A stretch of 27,600 nt of DNA from the NCBI GenBank assembly GCA_002474345.1, contig DKQD01000121.1, positions 1 to 27,600 of the forward strand, written 5' to 3'. How positions within the stretch are numbered: the stretch's first letter is position 1; each line of letters begins with the position of its first letter. The translations under genes were made by a program, and so were the position numbers. The notes beneath the pieces were generated by a model. The model did not search any database and was not told where the DNA came from. It was given only the letters and a program-made list of their open reading frames with translations. This document shows, piece after piece, positions 1-7,330 of the stretch. The stretch comes from Bacteriovoracaceae bacterium UBA7317 (lineage in GTDB: Bacteria; Bdellovibrionota; Bacteriovoracia; Bacteriovoracales; Bacteriovoracaceae).

Positions 1-1
1 T

Positions 2-1183
2 GATACGATGGACCCTTTTGAGCTGATTGATAACCTGGAAAGCATTCTAAGCATTCAATGCGTTCCAATGACCTGGCCTATTGGTTCGGGAGTTTCTTTT
101 AAAGGAGTTTACGACCTAAGAGATAAAAAAATTAGAGTTTTTAAAGAAGATCAGGACCCTGAGTCTCCCTATATTATTGATGCGGAAGACTTAAGCTCTG
201 AAGAGGTTGTCAATTATATTGGAGAGGAATTAAGAGACAAACTTGAAGCTGACATTGAAATGGTGCAAGAGCTGATTCCTCCTCTGGACCCAGAGGAATT
301 TTTAGCAGGTATCCAAACCCCAGTCTTTTTTGGCTCAGCACTTAATAACTTTGGGGTTAAAGAGACCCTCGATATTATTTCTGAGCTAGGCCCTGGACCA
401 AAGGCAAGGGAAGCAAAACAAGAACCGTTTGAAGCAGACTCTCCCGATTGCAAAATTGCACCAGAACATAAAAAGTTTACGGGCTTTGTTTTTAAAATTC
501 AGGCAAATATGGATAAAAAACACCGAGATAGAGTTGCCTTTTTGAGGGTTTGCAGTGGTGTTTTTCAAAGAAACCAGAAAATTCATCATGTAAGGACAGG
601 AAAAGATATCAAGATTTCTTCACCTCTAATCTTCCAAGCTCAAGATAGAGAAATAGCTGAAGAAGCCTACGCAGGAGATATTATAGGACTTCACGATAGC
701 GGAAAATATCATATTGGTGATACTTTTACAGAAGGGGAAAAACTTCAGTTCACCGGCATCCCAAATTTTGCACCAGAAATATTTAGAAAAGTTACTTTAA
801 AAGATCCACTAAAAGGTAAACAATTAGATAAGGGTCTAAAACAACTGTCAGAAGAAGGGACAGTTCAATGTTTTACGAGACACACATCCCCTGAAAAAAT
901 TCTTGGTGCTGTTGGGTCCCTTCAATTCGAGGTTGTTAAACACCGGCTAGAAGATGAGTATGGCGTACGAGGAGAATATGAAGGCTTTCCGTTTGTGGGA
1001 ATAAGATGGCTTAAATTCCAAAATGATCACCAAAAAAGTCAGTTCATTAGCATCAATGGTCATAATATCGCCTACGATGGAAAAAACAGACCTTGCTTTT
1101 GTATAAGATCCGAGTGGGACCTCAAGCTTATTCAAGAGAAAAACCCGGAAGTAGAGTTCTTTAAAAACTCTGATTTTAGATAA
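2..1183 (+). CDS. prfC: Peptide chain release factor 3 (RF3), 5'-truncated by window edge
   Basis: RF3 is the translational GTPase that recycles RF1/RF2 from the ribosome after peptide release, in the cytoplasm. The frame is open to the window edge upstream of the first ATG at 8, so the real start and most of the G domain (P-loop, switch regions) lie outside. The visible part matches RF3 from late domain I onward. It includes the segment around MTWPIGSG, the LAGIQTPVFFGSALNNFGV block, the RF3-specific FVFKIQANMDKKHRDRVAF stretch, FTGIPNFAPEIFRK and GAVGSLQFEVV. These read nearly colinearly with E. coli RF3, and about 390 residues to the stop are present. It is followed after 14 bases by an rRNA methyltransferase gene on the same strand, so the two are probably cotranscribed as a translation-related pair. 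The identification is secure; only the N-terminus is missing. Confidence 0.96.
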   Translation, partial: DTMDPFELIDNLESILSIQCVPMTWPIGSGVSFKGVYDLRDKKIRVFKEDQDPESPYIIDAEDLSSEEVVNYIGEELRDKLEADIEMVQELIPPLDPEEFLAGIQTPVFFGSALNNFGVKETLDIISELGPGPKAREAKQEPFEADSPDCKIAPEHKKFTGFVFKIQANMDKKHRDRVAFLRVCSGVFQRNQKIHHVRTGKDIKISSPLIFQAQDREIAEEAYAGDIIGLHDSGKYHIGDTFTEGEKLQFTGIPNFAPEIFRKVTLKDPLKGKQLDKGLKQLSEEGTVQCFTRHTSPEKILGAVGSLQFEVVKHRLEDEYGVRGEYEGFPFVGIRWLKFQNDHQKSQFISINGHNIAYDGKNRPCFCIRSEWDLKLIQEKNPEVEFFKNSDFR

Positions 1184-1197
1184 GGACCTAAGAAAGA

Positions 1198-2175
1198 ATG
1201 CAAGAGTTAAACGAAACACAAGCAGCGGCTGACCACTCCAAGATGATCAAAAATAGGATTGGAAAAAATTGGAAAAAAATAAAAAAACAGACCACAAAAA
1301 ACAATTGGGAAGCCGTTAGAATTTATGACCGAGACATCCCTGAATATCCTTATATTATTGAAAAATATAAAGACCATTTCGTTGTTTGGGAAAAGGGCAA
1401 AGATAATTACGATTATAGAGAGAGGAATCAGTTTGTTCATCAGGCACTCAATAATATTTTTGAAATATCTGATCCACAAAAAATTATTTTTAAAAAAAGG
1501 CAAAAGCAAAAAGGCGTCGATCAATACGAAAGATTGGATGCCACCAATGACTCCCTTATCATTCAAGAAGGTTCTTTCTCCTTTAAAATTAACATTAAGG
1601 ACTTTTTAGATACGGGTCTTTACCTAAACCACCGTCCTTTAAGGAGCTTGATTCATAATTTAGGTTCTAAAAAATCATTCCTTAATTTGTTTAGCTATAC
1701 TTCTTCAATGAGCGTTGCCGCGGCACTTGGTGGTGCGAAGACAACAAATGTTGACCTTTCTAACACTTACCTCAATTGGAGCCAGGATAACTTTAAGCTT
1801 AATGGTATCCCTCTAGACACAGAGCAACATTCTTTCGTAAGGGAAACGGTTCCCCTTTATTTAAAAAAGGCAAAAGACAGAGGCGATTCTTTTGATCTTA
1901 TTTACTGTGATCCTCCAACATTCTCAAATTCAAAAAAAATGGATTTATCTTTCGATGTTCAGGAAGACCATACGTCCCTTATTGATGGGTGTATGAGCCT
2001 ATTAAATGAAGGTGATCAAAATGCCCTTTATTTCTCTTGCCATAAAAAAGGCTTTAAAATTGATATAAACTCCCTACAAGAAAAGTATAAAATCGAAGAT
2101 ATAACGGCCTCTTCAGTACCAACTGACTTTAGGAATAAAAAAATTCATTTTCTCTTCAAAATTCAACATAGATGA
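1198..2175 (+). CDS. RlmK-type SAM-dependent 23S rRNA methyltransferase (stand-alone)
   Basis: Class I SAM-dependent RNA methyltransferase of 325 residues, colinear with the C-terminal RlmK half of E. coli RlmL/RlmKL, which makes m7G2069 in 23S rRNA. Shared landmarks are NRIGKN (19-24), YDRDIPEYP (43-51), KKRQKQKG (99-106), FLDTGLYLNHR (136-146), the SAM-binding LNLFSYTSS (162-170) with acidic D186, and the active-site DPPTFSNSK (238-246) followed by FDVQEDH. The RlmL half (THUMP plus m2G2445 methyltransferase) is absent here, so this is a single-function protein. The start is ATG with a weak purine-rich AAGAAAG just upstream; an internal ATG at 1243 also precedes the conserved region and cannot be excluded. 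It lies 14 bases after prfC. The reaction is inferred from the family; a related RlmI-like specificity is possible but less well supported. Confidence 0.85.
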   Translation: MQELNETQAAADHSKMIKNRIGKNWKKIKKQTTKNNWEAVRIYDRDIPEYPYIIEKYKDHFVVWEKGKDNYDYRERNQFVHQALNNIFEISDPQKIIFKKRQKQKGVDQYERLDATNDSLIIQEGSFSFKINIKDFLDTGLYLNHRPLRSLIHNLGSKKSFLNLFSYTSSMSVAAALGGAKTTNVDLSNTYLNWSQDNFKLNGIPLDTEQHSFVRETVPLYLKKAKDRGDSFDLIYCDPPTFSNSKKMDLSFDVQEDHTSLIDGCMSLLNEGDQNALYFSCHKKGFKIDINSLQEKYKIEDITASSVPTDFRNKKIHFLFKIQHR

Positions 2176-2227
2176 GATATACCTCACCACTTTAATTAAA
2201 TTCTCTCATTAGAAAGGGAAGGAAAAA

Positions 2228-3412
2228 GTGGAAAAGAAAAACAGTCAGAATGATTTATCCAAAAACTTAAAAGAAAAAATCAAAGGCCTTTTTAGACCTA
2301 TATTATTTCTTTATTGTACTTCTTTTATTGGAGCGCTTCTAATTTTAGGCCCTTCTGAGGTCAAGGCCTTTTCAGGGTGGGATAGAGGAAACTCTCCCAG
2401 CAAAATGAAGTTTTTTACCAGAAACACATTTAAGCTACTCCCCCTTAAAGGTTTTTTAAAAGAGCAACCCTGGAGTGGTGATTACTGGCCAACGCATAAA
2501 GGAGGGGTAAGCTACCGATGGGCAAGCCCGGCGCGCATAGAAAAAAATAAGTGGATGTACAAAACCCCTGGAAAGGGAGTAGTTCCTAGAAACCTGTCTC
2601 CCATTGAAAAGTATGATCTATACCTTGGTAATAAAAACTTTGACCTCACGAATTTAGAAAGAGAAAGAACAGGAATTTTTACCGAAAGAAAAATTCCCGA
2701 GTGGGAAGGGCTTTGCCATTCATGGGCACCTGCGACTTTTCTGTATGAGAACCCACAAACAATTACAGTAGAATCCCCAGAGGGAAAAGAGATCACTTTC
2801 TACTCTTCAGATATAAAGGCCCTTCTGACTTATCACCTTCATTTCAACGAAGCACCGAAAACAAAATTTCTAGGCAGCCGTTGTAACCTAGATTTCAGCG
2901 AACTTGAAAAAGAATATAAAAAAGGCCTAATTTCTAAAGAAGACTTAGACGCCTTGATGAGAAGGCCTGAATGTGAAGATACAAATGCGGGTGCCTTCCA
3001 TGTTGTCCTAACAAACTTTGTTGGCCGCAAAAACCGAAGCTTTATTATTGATAAAACGAGGGACTTGGAAGTTTGGAATCAGCCTGTTTATGGTTATGAA
3101 TCTAAAATCCTTGAAGAAAGAAAAGGTGCTTCTGAAGGCTCACACCCAAGAACTCATAAAGAAATAACTCTGGAAACCGTTGTTTATTATATCGCTGAGG
3201 TTCCACAAACTTTTGACCTCTCTCTTAGCCAAGACTCTATCGAAGCAATAACCTTTACCTATACCCTGGAAATTGACTTTTTTGGAAGAATCATAGGTGG
3301 TTCATGGTTATCTTACGAGAGACCTGATTTTATATGGACTCAGAATAAACCAAGTTTCAAAGGCCCTTTTAAGGAGCTCAAAGGCCTTTACAACCTTTCC
3401 ACAAGTTATTAA
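2228..3412 (+). CDS. Secreted transglutaminase, Phytophthora GP42 'elicitor' family
   Basis: Predicted exported protein-glutamine gamma-glutamyltransferase of 394 residues, GTG start behind a purine-rich GAAAGGGAAGG. An N-terminal hydrophobic segment (about 21-47, ending SEVKAF) looks like a signal peptide with a long basic leader. The core reads as the transglutaminase elicitor family: GLCHSWAPA (161-169) with the likely nucleophile C163, SSDIKALL (193-200), FLGSRC (214-219), NAGAFHVVLTNFVG (253-266) with the likely catalytic H258, and IIDKTRDLEVWNQP (273-286), where D275 or D279 would complete a Cys-His-Asp triad. VWNQPVYGY corresponds to the Pep-13 segment (VWNQPVRGFKVYE) of oomycete GP42, which plants recognise. 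The family is known from oomycetes and from marine Vibrio. Expected role: crosslinking glutamine and lysine side chains outside the cell, perhaps on prey or its own surface. Family call is strong; biological role is inference. Confidence 0.82.
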   Translation: MEKKNSQNDLSKNLKEKIKGLFRPILFLYCTSFIGALLILGPSEVKAFSGWDRGNSPSKMKFFTRNTFKLLPLKGFLKEQPWSGDYWPTHKGGVSYRWASPARIEKNKWMYKTPGKGVVPRNLSPIEKYDLYLGNKNFDLTNLERERTGIFTERKIPEWEGLCHSWAPATFLYENPQTITVESPEGKEITFYSSDIKALLTYHLHFNEAPKTKFLGSRCNLDFSELEKEYKKGLISKEDLDALMRRPECEDTNAGAFHVVLTNFVGRKNRSFIIDKTRDLEVWNQPVYGYESKILEERKGASEGSHPRTHKEITLETVVYYIAEVPQTFDLSLSQDSIEAITFTYTLEIDFFGRIIGGSWLSYERPDFIWTQNKPSFKGPFKELKGLYNLSTSY

Positions 3413-3437
3413 ATACCAAGTTTTAAATCATAAGTAA

Positions 3438-3482
3438 TTTGCATACCCTTAAGCTTTTTTAAGGCCTGTAAGGGTATGCAAA
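3438..3482. repeat. Perfect 14-bp inverted repeat (long hairpin)
   Basis: Arms 3438-3451 (TTTGCATACCCTTA) and 3469-3482 are exact reverse complements separated by 17 bases, so a 14-bp stem can form in DNA or RNA. It begins 26 bases after the transglutaminase stop and ends about 85 bases before the next start. There is no T-run directly after it, so it is not a textbook Rho-independent terminator, although it may still act as an mRNA 3'-end stabiliser, a weak terminator or an operator. The inverted repeat is seen directly; the function is unknown. Confidence 0.8.
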
Positions 3483-3566
3483 ATATCGCTCATCTTTGTC
3501 TGGTATTTTTTTATAATTATTTTTCTTTTTCCTTATGTTATTTCGCTTTTTGCCGATCATCCAAGC

Positions 3567-3854
3567 ATGATAGTGAAAACCACAGAAATAAAAAAAGCCG
3601 CCAGAGAATCCAAAAAGCATGTCGAGACTTTTTTGGATAGAACTTGCTCACACAACCTCGAAACGATTGTTAAGGCCTCCAATGTTCTTGATGTCATTTA
3701 TACGAAATATAAAAAGCTTGATTATATTAATGACCTTTTTATTGAAAGAGAGGAATCCGGTCGTTGTTATTGGGTATGTGAAGAGCCTTCAGGAAATATC
3801 GTAAGGGTTTTTATCGGGGAAACACACTTTGAGTGTGATGAACCAATCAATTAA
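3567..3854 (+). CDS. Small hypothetical protein, 95 aa, four Cys
   Basis: I do not recognise this protein. It is a charged, probably cytoplasmic polypeptide without signal peptide or membrane segment. A Lys-rich helical N-terminal half (1-60) is followed by a short beta-like C-terminal part (RCYWVCEEPSG around 66-76, then VRVFIGETHFEC). Cysteines are at 27, 67, 71 and 90; the CxxxC spacing of 67/71 could bind a metal but proves nothing. No clear Shine-Dalgarno precedes the ATG, which lowers confidence. In favour are a normal residue composition, an otherwise empty stretch and tight packing (12 bases) against the convergent MOSC gene. A 14-bp hairpin lies upstream. Confidence 0.55.
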   Translation: MIVKTTEIKKAARESKKHVETFLDRTCSHNLETIVKASNVLDVIYTKYKKLDYINDLFIEREESGRCYWVCEEPSGNIVRVFIGETHFECDEPIN

Positions 3855-3866
3855 AAACCACCTTCT

Positions 3867-4676
3867 TTAAACCTCTACATGGTCTCCCTTTTTAATTTTC
3901 TTAGCATTTGTATTGAAAGCACTTACACCAAACATAACTCCACCTTCAAAGGACCTATAAGAGTTAAGAACTTTTAGGGGTTCGATGTCTGACTTTTGCC
4001 CCTTCTCTTGATCGATAGTGACCATTATACAGCGGGAACACCTTTTAAAACTTTTAAGTCGGGCGTCACCTATATTATATTCGCTGAGTTCATCTTCGCT
4101 AAAAGCCTCCCCCCCACTTAAGACAATATTAGGCCTAAAGCGGTCCATGGTGAGAGTTTTTTTTAAGCGTTTATTTAAGTCAAAAAGGGATTCCTCTGAG
4201 ATTACCAACAAGGGAGAGCTATCGACAAAGGACATACCGTGACCTTCATTTTGAGGAACCGGCCGTTTCCTATTTTGAGAAGTAAAAATCATACGGGCCT
4301 TTCTTTCTAAAAATTTAGTCAAAAATAACTCGGCTTCCTCCTCACAATATAGCCCTTGGACATTATCTCTCCAAACTTGGACATCCACCGACTTGTTATT
4401 TGTATAATCCTCTTCTTTCATGGAAAGCGATAAACGCATTTCTTCTTTTTCATCTTTACTTTGAAAAGAAAGGGTTAACTCTTTCTTTTCAAAGTTTATT
4501 TGAGTTTTTAAGGTGGACAAAATAGGACATTCTCTTTGGGTTAACATTTTATTTTCTCCGTCAATAACCATGAAACGCCTATCAAAGAGAGGGCCTAAGG
4601 AATCAAAATCCATTACATCAAGCTGGATCCCTTTGGCGGACTTTACTGGATAAATAAATAAACCTGAAACTATCAC
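3867..4676 (-). CDS. MOSC domain-containing protein (YcbX/mARC-like molybdoenzyme)
   Basis: 269-residue protein with an N-terminal MOSC beta-barrel domain (ISGL/YPVKSAKG-type opening at 6-16, then FDRRFMVIDG at 31-40 and LTQRECP at 45-51) and a C-terminal MOSC domain. The C-terminal part has DRFRPNIVLSGG and KRCSRCIMVTID (211-222), where one of C213/C216 matches the molybdenum-ligand cysteine of mARC and YcbX. These enzymes reduce N-hydroxylated compounds using sulfur-containing molybdenum cofactor. E. coli YcbX carries an extra C-terminal 2Fe-2S ferredoxin domain; this protein ends after the MOSC domain, so electrons would have to come from a separate partner. The GTG start has a good AAGGAAGG upstream. 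The gene converges on the 95-aa gene and follows the 810-aa gene on the same strand after 21 bases. Confidence 0.85.
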   Translation of the reverse strand: MIVSGLFIYPVKSAKGIQLDVMDFDSLGPLFDRRFMVIDGENKMLTQRECPILSTLKTQINFEKKELTLSFQSKDEKEEMRLSLSMKEEDYTNNKSVDVQVWRDNVQGLYCEEEAELFLTKFLERKARMIFTSQNRKRPVPQNEGHGMSFVDSSPLLVISEESLFDLNKRLKKTLTMDRFRPNIVLSGGEAFSEDELSEYNIGDARLKSFKRCSRCIMVTIDQEKGQKSDIEPLKVLNSYRSFEGGVMFGVSAFNTNAKKIKKGDHVEV

Positions 4677-4697
4677 AACCTTCCTTCTCTTAAAAAT

Positions 4698-7130
4698 TTA
4701 ATAATCAACTTTTTTCAAAGATCTAATATAGCGGCTTGAAATAATTTTAAAAAGCAGTATCTCCCTATTTTGAACGATATCGTTAACCTTATAGCGGTAA
4801 ATTTTTTTCATATAACTCTTATCTTCTTTGACTTCCTTCATTTCGGCAACCTTCCTCTCTCTCCTCATAGGAATCCTAAGACCCTGACTAACTGGTTTAA
4901 GACCTATCTTTCTTGATACCCTTGCCATTTGTCTTGATAAAGAAGTCTCTCTTATTGGCGCCCGGTCTCTCGCTAAAACACCGAAGGTTCTTCGGTTTAC
5001 CCAATTTAGATTTTCAGGAGACATAATAGAATTCATAAACCTCCGGCCTATTTTATTTCCATTTTTCGGAAGTGGTGTTAGTCCTCTCCGTTTCCTCATT
5101 TTATTAATCATAGAAATCATTTTTTTGTTAATTTTTTTAAGTCTTGCTGCAGCTTTATTTAATGAATTTACATTGAGCTTGCTAGCAGTCCCAGGTGAAT
5201 TTAAAACACTATTGGTACTACCGGCTAATGTTTTAGCAGTTGGCGCTAGAGCATTTCCTAAGCTTCCACTGGCCATAAAAAGACTCAGGGGAATTGAGTA
5301 GCAATCGTTAGTTGCCTGACACTTGCAATCTTTATCAACGTTTTTATTTTTGTCCTGACAGTACATTGAGGAATCCTCTTGGTTTGGGGCGGTTGAAACA
5401 GAGGGTACTGCTCCATTTAAAGGTGGGGTTGTCCCTTCATAATAATCCTGACAAACCTGAAGGTTTCCTCTTGATGGATGCTCTTTTCCACTTCCTGTAT
5501 AACAGAACCGATCGACCTCCTCTTTTGACGTAAAGAAAAGCTCCCCTTCATATTCATCCATCTGGGCCAACATACTCCTCACTTTATCGATATTTTGTTC
5601 ACTACTTTTAATTTGTTTCACGGCTTCAGATAGAAGAATACTTGCAAAGGTGAGAGACATACCACAAAGAATAGCAATTCCTGGTGAAGTTTGAAAGAAA
5701 GCGGCCACCTTCCCAAGACCCTTCCTCAACTGTGAAAGACCAGGCGCCGCTTGGGCCTCTGGAATGAAGAGAGAAAAAAGGTTATGGTTGAGAGTTCTTG
5801 CCATTTGAAGAAACTCTCTTACTTGATGGAGCCGCGGATCAGAGTCACTTTTTATTTTAAAATCAAGATCTCTTAAGTGGCTTGATAAAAGAGGATCTAG
5901 CCTCCTTTGATTAAAATGACTCCATTTCTTTTCATTAAAAAACCATTTTTCCAATTTTCTTAAATCAACATTCGCTAACTCATCAGGTTCTACATGAAAA
6001 AGCGGATCTATCTTTTTAAAAGGTTTAACTTTTTCAAGCTCTTCTTTAGGTATTCTCAAAAAAGGAAGCCCTGTATCTATTTTCGATTTAACTCCTGACC
6101 AATCTTTCTTCTCATAGGTTGGAATTTTAAAAGGTTTTTTAGGTGGTGGCTTTGGCTTTGAAATTGTCGGTTTAGCTGTTGTGGTCGGTTTAGGAGTTGT
6201 TGTTGGTTTTGGAGCTGTTGTTGCTTGCTGCTTGGGTGTAAGTTTTATTTCAACATCGCGGTCAGTTCCATAGGACTTTGATTTATCGATATTAGTTTTT
6301 GACTTTACGTTTGAGTAATCGGTTTTTTTACCTTTGGCATGTTCACCATAGTCCTTACTTCCATCTTTTTTCAAGTAGTCTTGCTTTGGCTTTTGTTCCG
6401 CTTTCGAATCTGCTTTCGGTTCAGGCTTAGGCTCTTCTTTTGCTATGTCTTTATCTTGCTTTGGGGCGCCCACACAAGCATCGGCCACTCCAAAGGGGGT
6501 CATCTCATAAATGGCCATTGCTAGAGAAACACCATAAAGACCAGTACTTAAGGCATAAGCATTTCTTGAATGTTTAGAAACATGAATAACTACCTCTTGC
6601 TCCTTAATTAGAAATTCAAAAACGGCAGTTTGAGCTTTATCAGACTTTTTTGAAATATAAAGGTTTTCATAATCCTTCTTAACTTCACCTAGTTTTTTCT
6701 TGGAGTAGAAAGTGACAAAGAGCTGGCTTGCCATATCAACAAGTCCAGAGGCCATAAAGAGCTTTTGAGACTTACAACTTTTCCCACCCGATTGTTTTGT
6801 CGCCACCATGTTGATAACCGTTAAGGCCATCCTTGCAGCAGTGATCAAATTTTTGGTAACTTCAGCTCCAGTCTTAAACTCAGCTTCATCTCCTATCCCA
6901 GCTTCAGAAGCTCCAATCTCTTTTAAACAATCTCTTTTTTCTTCACGGGACTCAAGTTGGTTACATTCATCAGCTGACATTTGAATAAATTTACTTTCTT
7001 CTTGGGCGTAAATTGGCGGAAGTTGGACAATAACGAAGTTAAAAATGAACGCAAGTTTACAACTCTGACGAAAGAGTTTTTTGAAAAGAGAGGAGAATGG
7101 AGAAAAAATTTGTTTTACAAACATACCCAA
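4698..7130 (-). CDS. Large exported protein of unknown function, Pro/Thr-rich linker
   Basis: I do not recognise this 810-residue protein. It starts with a basic leader and a hydrophobic segment ending IYAQ (about 25-43), which looks like a signal peptide. Region 90-220 is partly hydrophobic (segments near 96-110, 127-141 and 194-218, with Cys 56, 68, 119 and 219). It is followed by a low-complexity Lys/Pro/Thr linker (about 225-335) with TTPKPTTT-type repeats. After a charged middle part there is AQAAPG (459-464) and a likely membrane helix at 484-502 (IAILCGMSLTFASILL). A Cys-rich patch follows (C543, 560, 591, 602, 604, 610), then a very basic Arg/Lys-rich tail (660-810). The first codon is TTG; ATG at 7124 two codons later is equally plausible and neither has a strong Shine-Dalgarno. 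It lies 200 bases downstream of the prepilin-like operon on the same strand, so it may assist the same envelope structure. That link is inference. Confidence 0.8.
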   Translation of the reverse strand: MGMFVKQIFSPFSSLFKKLFRQSCKLAFIFNFVIVQLPPIYAQEESKFIQMSADECNQLESREEKRDCLKEIGASEAGIGDEAEFKTGAEVTKNLITAARMALTVINMVATKQSGGKSCKSQKLFMASGLVDMASQLFVTFYSKKKLGEVKKDYENLYISKKSDKAQTAVFEFLIKEQEVVIHVSKHSRNAYALSTGLYGVSLAMAIYEMTPFGVADACVGAPKQDKDIAKEEPKPEPKADSKAEQKPKQDYLKKDGSKDYGEHAKGKKTDYSNVKSKTNIDKSKSYGTDRDVEIKLTPKQQATTAPKPTTTPKPTTTAKPTISKPKPPPKKPFKIPTYEKKDWSGVKSKIDTGLPFLRIPKEELEKVKPFKKIDPLFHVEPDELANVDLRKLEKWFFNEKKWSHFNQRRLDPLLSSHLRDLDFKIKSDSDPRLHQVREFLQMARTLNHNLFSLFIPEAQAAPGLSQLRKGLGKVAAFFQTSPGIAILCGMSLTFASILLSEAVKQIKSSEQNIDKVRSMLAQMDEYEGELFFTSKEEVDRFCYTGSGKEHPSRGNLQVCQDYYEGTTPPLNGAVPSVSTAPNQEDSSMYCQDKNKNVDKDCKCQATNDCYSIPLSLFMASGSLGNALAPTAKTLAGSTNSVLNSPGTASKLNVNSLNKAAARLKKINKKMISMINKMRKRRGLTPLPKNGNKIGRRFMNSIMSPENLNWVNRRTFGVLARDRAPIRETSLSRQMARVSRKIGLKPVSQGLRIPMRRERKVAEMKEVKEDKSYMKKIYRYKVNDIVQNREILLFKIISSRYIRSLKKVDY
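6144..6224 (-). repeat. Coding low-complexity repeat (Pro/Thr/Lys linker)
   Basis: In-frame degenerate repeat inside the 810-aa protein (residues about 303-329). Units of the type APKPTTT / PKPTTT / AKPT run into a KPKPPPKK stretch. Such linkers hold domains apart in exported proteins and tend to vary in copy number by slippage. It is seen directly in the translation; I see no mobile-element signature. Confidence 0.7.
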
Positions 7131-7330
7131 GCAAAAAAGTCCTTTATATTAGTCTATTTTATCGGACTAAACGGAGCTTTTCTGTATGGTATTCCTAATA
7201 AAAATGAGGACTTGCCTTAATTTAAATGCTTAATATCAAAAGGAACAAATGAATTTATTGACCTCCCCTAAATTGAGGTGCCTTTGAAAATTGGTTTATA
7301 AATAAAAATCATTGTTTTTAGAATATGGAA

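Noticed and set aside
2172..2215. ATGAGA/TCTCAT inverted repeat around the end of the rRNA methyltransferase gene
   Set aside because: Short stem, loop of about 30 bases and no T-run; not a convincing terminator.
3484..3566. TATAAT at 3512-3517 before the 95-aa gene
   Set aside because: No -35 at suitable spacing in a run of T and A; not called as a promoter.
7131..7330. Gap between prepilin-like gene A and the 810-aa gene, with a TTAGTC/GACTAA inverted repeat (7149-7170) and a weak ACCTC/GAGGT stem near 7260
   Set aside because: Stems of 5-6 bp in AT-rich DNA are expected by chance; no U-tract and no clear -35/-10 pair, so I call no terminator or promoter here.
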